64,000 nt of DNA from Cercis canadensis (GCA_003255065.1 QAOA01004580.1:62001-126000), one strand, 5' to 3'. Counted from the first letter of the stretch, positions 1 to 12,592 are shown. The notes: generated from the sequence alone by a model not told the origin. Numbers and translations are program-made.

Positions 1-1
1 A

Positions 2-3000
2 GAGGCATTTGCTGAGGTTAGGCGTGAAGAAAACAGAAGAAGGGTGATGTTAGGAGACAAGGATCCTAAAACTGGTCAAATAGAGGGTTCTGCCCTTTAC
101 ACCAGAGGTTTTTCAGAGTCTAAATTCAAGATAGACAATGAAAACAAACAGAAAAAATATGGAGAAAGACCTGTATGCAGCCACTGCAAGAAGACTGAAC
201 ATACCCGAGACACTTGTTTCCAACTCCATGGTGTTCCACCAGCTTGGAAGCCAAGGAACAAGAGAGAAGGGAAAGCTCATCAAGTTACCTATGAAGAATC
301 CAGTGGAGAGGATGTTGCTAATGTTCAGTTAACAAAGTCACAGTTGGAGGTTCTACACCAGCTCCTTGGCCATTCCTCATCTCCTATGTGCACCTTAGCT
401 CTAAAAGGTACTGCTAATTCTGTTTCTACCCCTGACCTAGAACAATCAGCTCCTTGGATATTTGATTCAGGAGCCTCAGATCATATGACAGGTAACTCAT
501 CTCTATTTTCTGCTTATACCCCTTGCAAACATGATTTTCGGGTAAGAGTAGCAGATGGTACCAGATCCCCTGTTGCTGGTTTTGGGACAATTAAATTGAC
601 TGATAATCTTGTCCTCAAATCTGTTCTCCATGTCCCAAACCTGTCTTGTAACCTAATATCCATTAGCAAACTGACTAGGGACACTAAATGCCATGTTAAT
701 TTCACCTCTAATTGCTGTGTTATACAGGAGCAGATCTCGGGGAAGATGATTGGCAGTGCTAGTATGGCTGATGGACTCTACTTTTGGAACAAGCATGCTT
801 CTTTGAATAAACAAGCACTCACCCGTCAATGTGTCCAATGTTTCTAATTCTAGTCAAATTATGATGTGGCATCGTAGGTTAGGTCACCCCAACTTCTTGT
901 ATCTCAAAAGTTTGTTTCCAAACTTATTTATTAATGAGAATCCTAGTTCTTTTTCTTGTGAGATTTGTCAATTAGCAAAAAATACCCGAGCATCCTATGC
1001 TGCAAAACCCTACATTGCTTCTCGCCCATTTGCACTCATTCATAGTGATATTTGGGGAGCCTCCCGAGTTAAAAATATTTCAGGTGCTAGGTGGTTTATC
1101 ACCTTTATAGATGATCACACACGGGTATGCTGGGTATATCTCCTAAGGGAAAAATCTGAAGCCTCTCACACCTTCAAAAACTTCCACTCTATGGTCCAAA
1201 ATCAGTTCCACACCAATATTCAAACCTTAAGGACTGATAATGGCAGGGAGTATTTTAATTCTGTCTTAGGGGAATATCTTACATCCCATGGTATAATTCA
1301 TGAGAGTTCTTGTGCCCATACCCCCCAACAAAATGGGATTTCTGAGAGAAAAACCGCCACCTCCTAAAAGTCACTAGGTCCCTTATGTTTAGCATGAATG
1401 TACCAAACTATCTGTGGGGAGAGGCAGTTTTAACTGCAGCCTATCTCATAAACCGAATGTCATCCAAAGTTCTTAACCTTCATACACCACTCTCGGTTTT
1501 CAAAAAGAACTTTCCTCACTATAGGTTTTCCTCTCTAACTCCAAAAATATTTGGGTGTAAGGCCTTTGTTCACTCTCATTTTCCCGGACTGTCTAAACTT
1601 GATCCTAGGGCACATAGGTGTGTGTTTGTTGGGTACTCACCTACTTAAAAGGGATATAAATGCTATTCTCCCACTCTCAAACGCCTATTTGTGTCCAAAG
1701 ATGTCTCCTTTTTTGAAACTGACCCTTACTTTCCCCCCTCTCAACTTCAGGGGGAGAATATAGGTGAAGTTGAGTGTAGGGAAATCAATTTTGAACCTGA
1801 ATCTACACCTACTGATCCTGTACAGACAGAACTGAAATCTGGACCTATAACCCTGCATTCTGACCCTACTCCCTTACCTATCTCATACCCAAGTGTGGAT
1901 CTCATGCCTCCTAAAAATAGTCAACCAGAACCTGAACTTGTGACAATACCAGAAACTGAACAACCAAAAATGCTTGTTTATTCAAGAAGGAATCCTTCTT
2001 CAAAGGGGGATAAGTTAGACAAACAGCAAGGCCAAGAATCTGAGCCAAATATCTGCTCCAGTAGCACTAAGAGTCCTACCAAACCAGCTCAGAACCATAC
2101 AGAGCCACAACAGAACCTTGAAGACTTCCCAATTGCCATTAGAAAAGGGGTAAGAACATGTACAAAACATCCTATCTCTAAATTTGTTTCTTTGGAAAAT
2201 TTATCCCCTGGATTTCATGCCTTTTCTGCTCATCTTTCCAAAACAGAAATTCCTAAAAATATAGATGAGGCCCTTTCCAAACTAGAATGGAAGAAAGCTG
2301 TCTTAGAGGAGATGAATGCCCTTGAAAAAAATGGCACATGGGAGCTCAAGAACCTACCTACGGGGAAGAAAACAGTTGGCTGTAAATGGGTGTTCACCAT
2401 TAAATACAAAAGTGATGGAAGCATAGACAGGTACAAAGCAAGGCTGGTTGCTAAGGGTTTTACTCAAACCTATGGGATAGACTATCAAGAAACGTTTGCA
2501 CCTGTGGCCAAACTGAACACAATAAGAGTTCTGTTGTCCTTGGCTGCAAATTCAGATTGGCCACTCTACCAACTAGATGTGAAGAACGCCTTTCTCAATG
2601 GAAGGCTAAATGAAGAAGTTTACATGGACATACCACCTGGTTTTGAGGGGCAGAAAGGAAAGGTGTGCAGATTAAAAAGGGCTCTCTATGGGCTGAAACA
2701 GTCTCCTAGAGCATGGTTCGAAAGGCTGACCCAAGTTGTGAAGAAAAGAGGGTACAATCAGGGCCAAACAGATCACACTATGTTTTTCAGACACTCAATA
2801 GACGGCAAAATCACCATCCTCATTGTCTATGTGGATGACATGGCTATAACCGGTAATGATTTAGGAGAAATTCAACTCTTGAAGAGATATCTCAGCACAG
2901 CATTTGAGCTAAAAGACCTAGGACCCCTAAAATATTTCCTAGGAATGGAGGTAGCTCGAAGTCACACCGGTATTTCCATATCACAGAAAAAATATGTGCT

Positions 3001-3784
3001 GGATTTGTTACAAGAAACTGGTATGTTGGGCTATAAACCAGCTGATACACCTATGGAGCCTAATTAAAAACTAGGTGATGAGGATGTAGGCAGTGACATA
3101 GACAAGGGAAGGTACCAGCGCCTTGTTGGTAGATTAATTTACCTCTCTCACACAAGGCCAGATATTGCATTCCCTGTAAGTGTAGTGAGTCAATTCATGC
3201 ACTCTCCTAAAGAAGGGCACTTGGAAGCAGTCTATAGAATTGTGAGATATTTGAAAGGGACTCCTGGAAAGGGTCTATTTTTTAGAAGGGGAGGTCCAAG
3301 ATGTGTTGAAATCTTCACTGATGCAGATTGGGCAGGTTCTTTCATTGATAGGCGCTCAACCTCAGGGTATTGCACTTACATGTGGGGCAACCTTGTAACT
3401 TGGAGAAGCAAGAAACAATCTGTGGTTGCTCGAAGTACTGCTGAGGCTGAATATAGGGCCTTGGCTCATGGTGTATGTGAAGGTATTTGGATAAAACGCA
3501 TGTTAAGAGAGCTTCGGGTTCCTAGTTATATGCCTATAAAGCTCTACTGTGACAACAAAGCTGCTGTGTGTATTGCTCACAATCCTGTCCATCATGATAG
3601 AACTAAGCATGTGGAGATAGACAGACACTTCATCAAAGAAAAGATAGACAATGGTACTATTAATCTACGGTACCTGCCCACAGCACAACAAGTTGCAGAT
3701 GTGCTTACCAAGAGTCTTCCTAAGCCTCGGTTTAATGCACTAACAAGCAAGCTGGGCATGATTAATATCTATGCCTCAACTTGA
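2..3784 (+). pseudogene. Copia gag-pol polyprotein, frame-broken
   Basis: Reading is already open at position 2, so gag began outside the window. Visible in order: a CCHC zinc knuckle (C-x2-C-x4-H-x4-C near 174-216); the protease DSGA motif near 462-475; the GAG-pre-integrase motif WHRRLGHPN near 867; an integrase core with its two Asp residues (HSDIWG, RTDNG) and the Glu in the NGISERK segment; RT with YVDDM near 2830; and RNase H with TDADWAGS near 3318 and the STAEAEY segment. Breaks: a frame change around 825-847 between protease and pre-integrase; a second frame change in the A-run near 1347-1353, just after the integrase Glu; an in-frame TAA at 1646-1648; and an in-frame TAA at 3065-3067 between RT and RNase H. 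The key catalytic residues seen are intact, so decay is by frame damage rather than active-site loss. Family assignment is firm; the lineage (Tork-like versus others) is not resolved. Confidence 0.93.
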
Positions 3785-3791
3785 GGGGGAG
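3781..3791 (+). other. Polypurine tract of copia 1
   Basis: A purine run (ttgagggggag) overlaps the end of the RNase H reading frame and sits directly before the LTR TG. This is the usual plus-strand primer position in copia elements. Confidence 0.75.
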
Positions 3792-4032
3792 TGTTGGAAT
3801 CCCGGAAGTTATGGGATTGAATCAGGATTGACAATCAAGGAGAATGATTGACTTTCCATATATAGCTCATTTAATAGGATAGCTGTAAATCCCTTAGACT
3901 AAGCTGTATTTATTTGTAATTTCCTAGATTAGACTATCTCTGATTTTGAGGGATTGATTGGTTGTATCAAATCCCTATAAATTCACAGCTCCTTCACCAT
4001 TTAGGTAAGGAAGCCAATACAGAATTTCTACA
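3792..4032 (+). repeat. 3' LTR of copia 1 (241 bp)
   Basis: It begins TGTTGGAAT after the purine tract and ends TTCTACA, a common copia LTR end. A TATAA box at 3976-3980 lies in the position expected for the LTR promoter. The exact right end is inferred, because no second LTR is available for comparison; ACACA two bases further right is an alternative. Confidence 0.75.
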
Positions 4033-4241
4033 CAGTTAATTCAACTAAAGCAAGGAGCATGACATTCAGCCAGCAAGCTAAAAATTTAACAGTTAGGCCA
4101 GTGAAGGAGAGATCGTACCAAAATAAAAAATTAATCCAAATTTCATACTTAGATTTAATTTGAGTTAACCACATGATATTTTAGGATCAACACCCATCAA
4201 ATGGCTCTCTATATCCACCACTGACAACTGCAAAAACTCAC

Positions 4242-7200
4242 CCTCTATAGCATCAAATTCTTTTATAAGCCTTGCTGTTGGCCTGTCTAGTTGCTCTCTT
4301 TCAGCAACATTAAATACAAAAACACCATTTAAGTCTTGCAAATTCTTCTTCTCCCTCTGCAAAAGATTAAGAAAACAAAATAACGAATCGGATAAGACAG
4401 AATCTATAAGGAAAAGTAACAAGCATCATCCACTTAAGCAACAATATGTTATAAAATTAAAAACATGACTTGCTACCAACACATAAAACAAAAAAGGCAT
4501 GCACAAATCTTAATTTTGTTTTGCAACGCGAAGGAGTGCAGTTACAGATACACCACCTTTTTCTGCACTTTCCTTCTATACTAATCAGTAGTATTATGTT
4601 ATAAAAACGTACCCTCACAAGTCCATAAGTGCAAGACCTCCTATGAGGAAGGAAAGTATCATTCTTGAACTCATAAGCAACCTCCCTAACTCTTAACTAG
4701 GACGTTCTTTTTTTTTTTTTTTTCTATTTTTCAAGAGTAACTACTTCAATAAAGAGCAGCAAAGGATACATGCAAGTACGGGGTACATATTAACTTACAT
4801 AAGCATAAAGAAAAAGAAAATATTAAAATGCAAAAGCCCCTGACATCTAGAAAAAGTAAAGCTTGGTTCCATTAAATATTATTATTATTTTGGATAAAAG
4901 AAGATTTTCAGAAAAAAGGAAAAGTACAAAGTTGGAGGATAAGATTGTTAGATATAAAACCATTATTGGACCTTCTCCTAACAGCTAAAGCTTTTGGATT
5001 GAAATGGTTCTTGACATGGTATCAAAACCTCTTTGACCAAATGATCAAGACTTATATCCTTGCAGTTCCCATTTTCCCATAATTAATTAAATTTCAGCAC
5101 AAGGTGTAAGTTGGGCCTCTGATTTGTCCACCCCTCAACCCCAAAGGACTTTCATGTTCGGGTGTATGTTAGATATAAAACCATTCCTGGGCCTTCCCCT
5201 ACCAGCTGCAACCTTTGGGTTGAAATAGTTCTTGACAAAGATAACCTCCTGATACAAAACAAGAGAATAGAAAAGGAAAAGGAAAATACATCAGCTTAAT
5301 AAAGCTTCCTATGCCAACTGCAAGACTGTCATAGAAATTTTCTATAATACACAGGGAAGCCAAGAACACCATCCTGTCCCAAAAGGCTAGAACTGTTGGT
5401 CATTAGATTTTACTTTTGTTTTTTTTTTTTTTTTGATTAAAAAAAGGTGTAATAGAAAGTTCTGCAGAGGAAGATATATGGCATCCGTCTCATTAAGCTA
5501 ACTATGCTTGACTTGCAATTGATTCTGTAAACATTTATGGCAACAATCCCCATTTCCTGTTGCTTTTCCACACCTTTACTGTCTTCCAGTGATGCAAAAA
5601 ATATATATATATGCTTTGGAAAATTCTAGAATCTCTTCCAATTTCACTGTTTCAGTAATCTTAGTAAGATAGGGAAGCCTCTGATTCTTTTGATGTAATC
5701 AAATCTTGAGAACTTTGAATAAAAGAATTTGCATAACCTTCTTTAAAGCTGAGAAATTTTGCATGAACACCAATCCATTTTTAGTTGTTTTCAACAAATT
5801 AACAACTTAGACTGTTGGGCCAAGGACTTATTTAATCATCTCTGTTTTTTTAAATGTTATGCTGAAAACTCTTCTGTAGAAACAAAGTCTTTCTAAAGAA
5901 TAGCACCATAAACATTTCTCCTAATTTGAAAATCTAAGAATTTCAATTTCCCAAACCTCATATTGAATAGCCCAACAAACATCCTTCTAATAAACCATAC
6001 GAAATTAAAATCCCCATTCTGACCATTCCAAGGAAAATAATTCTGAATTATTTTTCATCCAATGCAACATCAAAGACAGGAAACAAGGATATAAAATATA
6101 CAGGAACAGAGGCCCTTTCCATCCCACCAGTGGGTCCTCGAATCTGATTCTAGACTACAAAAGAATTCAAGATGCAAAACAATAGGTCTTGGAGGGGACA
6201 ATAGAGCCTTAAAGATTGATTTTAGGCCCCCTCCATAACATGTAAACTGGTTCCCTAATCTGTCCAACTTCTTGAAATCCAATCACAGTTAAAAGACTAA
6301 TGTAAACTAAATTATCATAATTACTCTAATTCATATAGTCAACTAGGTATTCCTAGAGACACAAGCATGTAAACCCCAAGTGATTGGCCAGGTTGTGAAA
6401 GCGAGCATGTAATATGTAGTTAGGAACACATCACAAGTTTGATTCTTAATTGGGCCAGGCTGCAAGGAATTTCCTTGCGGATCCGCTAGTCCCAACATAG
6501 ATGATCTGCATTTGACCAAACTGGGCAGGTGGAACAGTTAAAGTGCTCACAAGCTAACTGCAATACCAACAAAAAAAGAGGACATCCTAGCATGCAAGAA
6601 GATCTAATAATAACATTGTCCTCATGACTTCATAAAAAGAATCCCTCTTATGCAAGGATGGGTTTCTGATGGCAATGTTTGTGGAATTGAGACCCCCAAT
6701 TGCTCATACAAGGGATCATTTTTGGAGCAGTGATACTTGGTGAGCACACCTAATTTCAGTTTTCTGCAGTGTTTTGTGTTTGCTGTTGTTCTGCCTCTAG
6801 GTGAATTCTGCTAGCCTTTGAGTATTTTTAACAATGATTAGAAATGCAGATAGACGTATCCATTATCTATATTTTCTTAAAACTTCCCATTTTCCATCTA
6901 AGGAGAAACTTTGTCTGTAAGAAAGGAGAGACAAATACATGGGGGAATACAGCATAAATCTCACCTTAGTAACCATTAGCTAAACACCAAAAAGATGCCA
7001 AAAAGACTGTAGCAAAAGAAAACTGAGGAATCATTTGCTGCTTAAGTGACAGAGTGGCTGAATAATCAAAAGGTTACATTATGGCCTTATGCCTAGCAAT
7101 AAAGAAAAGGAAATAGCATATTTCAAGAAATCCAAAAAAATATATTCACATCTTCCTCAACAGTCGATGCTTCCTTCCTCTACACACTTAAGCCCATATA

Positions 7201-8882
7201 AGGGGATAAAAAAGAGGTTCTAACTGTCTACTTTTCACTCCACCGCATTTCTTGCTTCAATTGCTTCTGCAGCTTAATGATTTCTTTTTCAATCCAAAAA
7301 GGGAAAGAAAATAAACTCTTTTATTTGCTCCCTAGTCACTGTCCTATATTTCTTGTGGTTTAAGAAAATATAGAGAACTCTGACTGGACTAGCAAAAGGA
7401 AAAACATTATAAAATGCCAGAATAAGATTAAAAAGAAGGAAAAGAAAAAGCTAAATAAGCAAATGTGAAAAAAGAGTAGTGAAGTGCAAGGGATTCTTAA
7501 GAATTATATAAACAAACATTTTAATGAAGCCATCATCTTACTGTGTTGAAGAAGCATATAGCAACTTCGTCATATGATCTGTTAATTATTTGAGTCTTTA
7601 AAGACTGTGAGATACAGCTCACAGCAATGTGGAAATGAGTTTCATCCTTCTGATCTTCCTGCCAACATTAAAATATTAAAAGCCTTGTAAGAATTACTTA
7701 TTTAGTATAGATAATAAATGTATTCAGAAGTCTAAAGAGTTGCATGCTAAGAAGCATCAAGCTATCTTTAGACTAGCTAATTATTTGTGACATTTGGAAG
7801 TTATCAATGTCAATAAGTCATGAAGGAAACGGGGTGGGGGGCAAAGAGCAGCCAGAACAGCTCCTCTTCCACTTCTATAAACTACTGTAAGCTTTAACAA
7901 GTTATATGAGAGCAGCGAGGTTATTCACCAATCTTTATAGACTATTAAGATATGTCAATTTGAGCTTTTTCTCATTACAATGTACAAATGTTATACCTTT
8001 TCAATGTTAAGACAAAGTTAAAAACTAAAACAAGATAGATAAAGAGAGATAGATATAAAGATGGATAAATAGATAGACAGATCGAGAGAGAGGGGGGAAT
8101 TTATGTTACAATGGTGCAGGTTGTGAACCCATATCAAGATTGGTGAGCCTGAGAGGCACTGCATTCACAAGAACACAGAAGGGACCCACAAACACTCTCT
8201 CAAGGCTGGATAAAAATAATTACAAACATCACTAAGCACATTTAACATGCAAACACTGAGCAACAGCAATGAGTGCCAAGCAACTAAGTCTCTCAAAGGG
8301 GAAGTGCATCAACTAAAAGGTCTACTGGGTCATGGACAGACCAAACAGTCAAAAAGAAAATTATACAGTACGACACCACCTTTTTCAGCCTCACCACACA
8401 TAAATTACACAAACATTGCATGCAGTCATTTTCACACACAATCATAAAATCCCAATACAGAAGACCAGCAGAGTCAGTGACAAATCACATCAATAGCAAC
8501 TAAACCTAATTGCAATATATTTATACGTCAACTATGCGTTTGGTTCTCTTCCAATGTCCCAACTCTATTCAAAACATGAGAATCATTTTTTGTACTAAAA
8601 AACAATCTAAGGAGGACAAAAAATTATGTATTGAAGAAAACTAACCCCTGGGCAAGTAGCATTTAACATTTTAGGTGAAGCATCGACCAGGTAAACCACA
8701 AGTTCTTTGGTTGACTCTTTCTCCTGATGAACATAAAGTCGAAATTTTTTTCATTCCCCAAAAATTATAGGGTAAGAAAGTAAAAAACAGACGAAGCAAC
8801 AATATTTACGCCTAACCTGAAAGAGTTCACTATCAAGGTCGTCTTCATCGTCTCTGAATATATCATCAGGGTCCAAATCCAT
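4242..8882 (-). CDS. KU70: Ku70 (ATP-dependent DNA helicase 2 subunit 1), exons 1-4, partial
   Basis: Ku70 pairs with Ku80 to bind DNA double-strand ends for non-homologous end joining and to protect telomeres in the nucleus. Four exons join in frame on the minus strand: exon 1 8882-8817 (22 codons, begins MDLDPDDIFRD), exon 2 8723-8646 (26 codons, ELVVYLVDASPKM), exon 3 7658-7542 (39 codons, ETHFHIAVSCI, DEVAICFFNT), exon 4 4356-4242 (38 codons plus one base, REKKNLQDLNGVFVFNV, DRPTARLIKEFDAIE). All introns start GT and end AG. This is the N-terminal von Willebrand-A-like alpha/beta domain; about 125 of the usual 620 or so residues are present. No stop or frameshift is seen. The first ATG gives the acidic N-terminus typical of plant Ku70. 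Intron 3 (3.2 kb) holds a TRIM; intron 4 begins with GTGAGT at 4241 and runs into a copia LTR about 210 bp later. Later exons should lie left of the window. Whether the gene is still expressed is not known. Confidence 0.92.
4946..5237 (+). mobile_element. TRIM retrotransposon, 292 bp, in KU70 intron 3
   Basis: Two 71-bp direct repeats (4946-5016 and 5167-5237) both start TGTTAGATATAAAACC and end TTCTTGACA. They flank 150 bp of non-coding DNA. Directly after the left repeat comes tggtatcaaaacc (5017-5029), a slightly decayed initiator-Met tRNA primer-binding site. The 5-bp target duplication AAGAT is exact at 4941-4945 and 5238-5242. This is the full architecture of a terminal-repeat retrotransposon in miniature, with unusually short LTRs. 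It encodes nothing and depends on other elements. Confidence 0.88.
5243..7541. other. KU70 intron 3, remaining part
   Basis: AT-rich intron DNA with short poly-A and poly-T runs. No coding region, tRNA or further transposon with clear ends is recognised. A weak tRNA-like stretch around 6380-6530 is discussed under rejected items. Confidence 0.6.
7659..8645. other. KU70 intron 2 with a GATA/GA simple repeat
   Basis: Non-coding intron DNA between exons 3 and 2. It contains a degenerate GATA/GAGA microsatellite at about 8033-8097 that ends in a G6 run. Nothing else is recognised. Confidence 0.6.
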
Positions 8883-9114
8883 CACCAGAAGGTTTTCCAG
8901 TCACAAAATGTAAGGAGAGAAAGAGAAGAAGAAGGAGAGAAATGATTCAGTTCAGGGGCGTTCTCAAGAATGAAAAAGGAGAAAGTGAGATGAATTGCTT
9001 CTATTCCACTTCATTGGCGCGCCCAAGCAGAGCTTCTGGAATTGGGGTTGTACCGGGTTTTCTAAAGCTACCCATGATATGGCTCAGGGTAGTGGTTACC
9101 CTGCCAAGTGGCGT
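8883..9114 (-). promoter_or_regulatory. KU70 5' leader and proximal promoter region
   Basis: About 235 bp separate the KU70 start codon from the end of the next transposable element. A GA-rich stretch (8909-8940 on the plus strand, so CT-rich in the mRNA sense) could be leader sequence. No TATA box stands out. If the transposon at 9121 is fixed, any upstream promoter elements must lie in this short stretch or inside the transposon. Confidence 0.35.
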
Positions 9115-9120
9115 GAGTAG

Positions 9121-10410
9121 GAGTGTAATCCATCCAGTTCAGTCCGGTTTATATCCCAAACTAACCACCGAACTAACCAAGTCATTTCGGTTTGTTTGGT
9201 TCGGTTCGGTTTATTGAATTTTTTTTCAAAACCAAACCAAACTGAACCAACCAAACTTGGTTTGGTTCGAATCAGTTGGTCAATTTTTACCTCTATACTT
9301 ATGTAGTTTGAGCTCTACGTCTAGTGTGAGATTGCTAGGGGTTTAGTGTGGTGAAGAGGGAGAAGCGGTAATGGTCTTCGAAGAATGAAGAAAATGATCA
9401 ATTTAGTTTGTGACTGTATGAAAAAGGGGTTTCGAGATCGGAGATGAAAGGAAGAAAAGTATGGCCAGATGGCTAAAATGGTGTGCTTTGCTTTTTAATA
9501 TCTTTTTCTCTTTTTTTCTATTATTTTATAGGGAAAATTATTATGGGGTTCAAGTACTTTAAATGAAATGATGGAGGAGTGTGAAATACAACAACAAATT
9601 CACATATCAGGCACCATTATCTACAGAAAAACCATTGGAACACAATCTCAAGAAGAGAGGACAATGTCGCCATAAAGGCAAATTGTTAAGGGGAATTATG
9701 TCACATGGATCCCAATTATCCTAAGTCATCCCTGAGTCTCATTAACGCCGAAAAACAAAAGCAAAAAAAAAAATTGTCTCTCATAACTCTTTGTTTTTCT
9801 TCCGCTCTTCAACACCACTTGCTCTTTCGCATTTATCCCTAGCTGACCTAGTGTTAGTTGTGAAAGCAAGGGGAACAACCCATTGCTGGGCTTTCGAACC
9901 AAAAACAAAAGCAATGCTAGAAGCTAATCAAAAGCAGAAAGAAGAGATTGAGATTAGAAAGAGAACTCACCAGTCACAAGTGTCGCACTTTAGGGTCACC
10001 AAACTAATCAAGAGACAACTAGTCAATTGCCAAATCACCTTACCACCAAAGGGGGAGAGGTCGAGAATGGACAGAGAGGGAAAAAGGCTGAGAATCTAAT
10101 ATGAGAATGATGAAGGATGCGAGAGCCAAGAGGAGATTAGGGATTTCAATCCCGATGGAGAGGAAGAGAGTTAAGGATCATTTTAGAAATCACAATAAGA
10201 GGGTTTACTAAACCCCTCAAAATAACATCGTTTAACATGTTCAGTTCGATTCAATTTATAGTCAATTTTTTTTCATTGAAATTGAGAACCGAACCAACCA
10301 GTTTTGTTTTTCAAATACATAAATAGAAAACTGAACTGAATACATTGGTTTAGTTCAATTTTTTCCTAGTTCGGTCAGTTTGATTAGTTTGGTTCAGTTT
10401 ACTTACACCC
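9121..10410. mobile_element. Non-autonomous element with GGTTCGGTTT-type ends
   Basis: The left end (GAGTGTAA, then repeated GGTTCGGTTT/AACCAAACC blocks at 9129-9280) is matched in inverted orientation by the right end (10230-10410, ending TTACACCC). The terminal 8 bp match 7 of 8. The interior (including an open frame of about 100 codons near 9791-10099) resembles no known protein. Subterminal motifs of this kind occur in non-autonomous hAT-like elements. No convincing target duplication is visible, so the exact ends and the superfamily are uncertain. Confidence 0.5.
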
Positions 10411-11798
10411 TTACTTATGAATTATGGTGCTGCAGTGGTTTTGGAATCGTCAGATGCCCTTGCAGCAATCAATGTAGCTAGTACAATTTTTCAAAAAAAA
10501 AAATTAAGACACGATTTTTTTGTTTTTGTCAGTAGATAAATAATTATTGCAATGAAGGGAATTTTGAATCAAGAAATGGGTGAGAACATCAACCTTATGA
10601 CTGAAAGTACACTCCATTGAATTAGAGCTCTTCCTCAATAAAAACATACTTTCTATCACTTAACTTTATATAAAATTTCATTTCGTCATTTAACTTTGTT
10701 TTGTTTCACTTTGGTCTTTTATGTTTCAAATTGTTCAAAAGTAATTTTTTTTTAATACTTTCACTATGACTTTAAGTTTGATAAAAGTAGTCTCTAATAG
10801 TGACTTCATCAAAATAATAAATAACAAAATCTTATTTGACTTTTACATGGCATTCAACCCGCATATTCTATCCATATAGCTCTTCAATCTTTTACCTTTA
10901 GTATAGCTGTCAAAATAAGTCAAACTTAATGGGCTAGTTCATTTTAACCCTTTTCTAGAGGTAGGTTGACTGGTTGAGCTCAATCTTTTACCTTTAGTAT
11001 AGTTGTCAAAATTAATGGGCTAGTTCACTTTAACCCTTTTTCCAGAGGAAGGTTGACTGGTTAAGCTACCAAGTTACTGGCCCAACTCGAATGGCATGCG
11101 AGTTGATTCTATTTTGGGTCAAGTTGACCCAGTTAGTTCACTTTTCATATACATAAAAAATCCTAAATTCCTCAATCAACCTAACACCCCTACCCCTACA
11201 CTAGAAATGTGGAAAATAAAAGAAACCTGAAGGCCAAAGGTGAGAAAACAACACCCCCCCCCCAAAAAAGGGTTATCTTCTCTCTAGTGGAATATCTTTG
11301 TTCTTATATTGGCAATATTACGAATAAAAAGTATCATTTGCTTGCACAGCGCCATCCCTTTCTCATGCTAATTGGCTTAATCATTATTGGAGCTGAAAGT
11401 AAGCAAAAAATTTCCAGGAGTGGCTAACTATTGTACTTTATTAGCATTTAGGTAACCTATTCATCTAGCTTAGTATTGTCAATATGTGCTTGGTTCAATA
11501 ATGAGAAACATTCTTTCTTAATGGCTTGGGTTTTGGGCATGAGAATCCATTTATAAGACATCTCACGTGAGCCTTACTTATGGTTCTAGCACAACTTAGC
11601 CGATTCTTACATTTTTCTCCAAAAAAAAAATTAGGCTTAGCATTATTATGGAAATCTCTTATTAATATTTTCTCTTTTCTTTGTTTATTAATTTCTTTTT
11701 TACCTCTTTGTATGTTTCTAAATTTTCTATGAATTAAAAAAAAAACATCATTTACATCCAACCCAATAGCCAAAAGCCTTGTAAGCCTTGTTTTTAAT
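10411..11798. other. Intergenic DNA with a 96-bp tandem duplication
   Basis: No gene is recognised. A direct duplication is visible: 10885-10980 and 10981-11067. The second copy has a short deletion and a few substitutions. Each copy contains a TATAG(C/T)TGTCAAAA stretch that resembles a hAT end. Confidence 0.6.
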
Positions 11799-12169
11799 AA
11801 AAATAGCAGGCAAATTTACAGTAATAATATTGTTTAATAAAGTAATTACAGATTTAGGATAATTTTGAAACTATTTACCGAAATGGGTTAGTTTTTTAAA
11901 CTAAAAAATGCTAATGCGTTTTTATCATAAAACGCTAAATAAAACCGCGTTTTAAACAGAAAATGTGAAAATAGAAGTGCATTTTGTTAAAGAAAACGCG
12001 GATTCATATTGGAAAAAATGCTGAATGGTTTTTGAACTGGAAAGCTAGAAAAGCACAACATAAAACACATAAAGAAACAGCGTTTTCTTTAATAAACGCT
12101 GATTCAATCAGTGTTTTCTTCTTTTTCACTTTTTTTTGATTTGGTCCTTAGGAAAACTCATATCCAAAC

Positions 12170-12592
12170 CTCAAAACCCCTAATTTCAAACTCCAACCTC
12201 CAAACCCCAAAACCCAAAACCCCTAACTTCAACCTCAAAACCCTTAACTTCAAACCTTAAAATCCCAAACTCTAAACTCCAATCCCAAACCTCAAACCCA
12301 AACACCAAATTCCAAACCTTAAACTCTAAATTTCAAACCTTAAATCTCAAACCCCAAACCTTAACTTTAACCCTAAACCCAAAACTTCTAACCCTAAACT
12401 CTAAATCTCAAACCCTAAACCTAACCCAAACCCTAAACTTCAAACCCTAAATCCCAAACCCCAACCCTAACCCCAAACCCTAAACCCAAACTCCAAACCC
12501 TAATCTCAAATCCCAAACTCTAACCCTAAACACCAAACCCAAAATCTCAAATCCCAAACTCTAAACATTAACCTTAATCCTAAACCCAATCT
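12170..12592. repeat. Degenerate telomere-like repeat, C-rich strand (AAACCCTA-type)
   Basis: A continuous run of variants of AAACCCT, CAAACCC and CTAAACC on the plus strand. It is far too degenerate to be an active telomere. It forms the left half of the core of the foldback element. Confidence 0.85.

Larger units (their letters stand above)
1..4032 (+). mobile_element. Ty1/copia LTR retrotransposon 1 (3' portion, defective)
   Basis: The gag-pol domains run in copia order (gag zinc knuckle, protease, integrase, RT, RNase H), followed by a purine tract and an LTR starting TGTTGG. The 5' LTR, primer-binding site and gag N-terminus lie left of the window. The right flank is intron 4 of a KU70 gene on the opposite strand, so the element appears to be inserted into that intron in antisense orientation. 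The left target-site duplication cannot be seen. Two frame breaks and two stop codons make this copy non-autonomous. Confidence 0.93.

Noticed and set aside
6375-6560. tRNA-like stretch suggesting a SINE (GGCCAGGTTGTG and AAGTTTGATTC as possible A and B boxes)
   Set aside because: The box matches are weak, and no poly-A tail or target duplication could be found.
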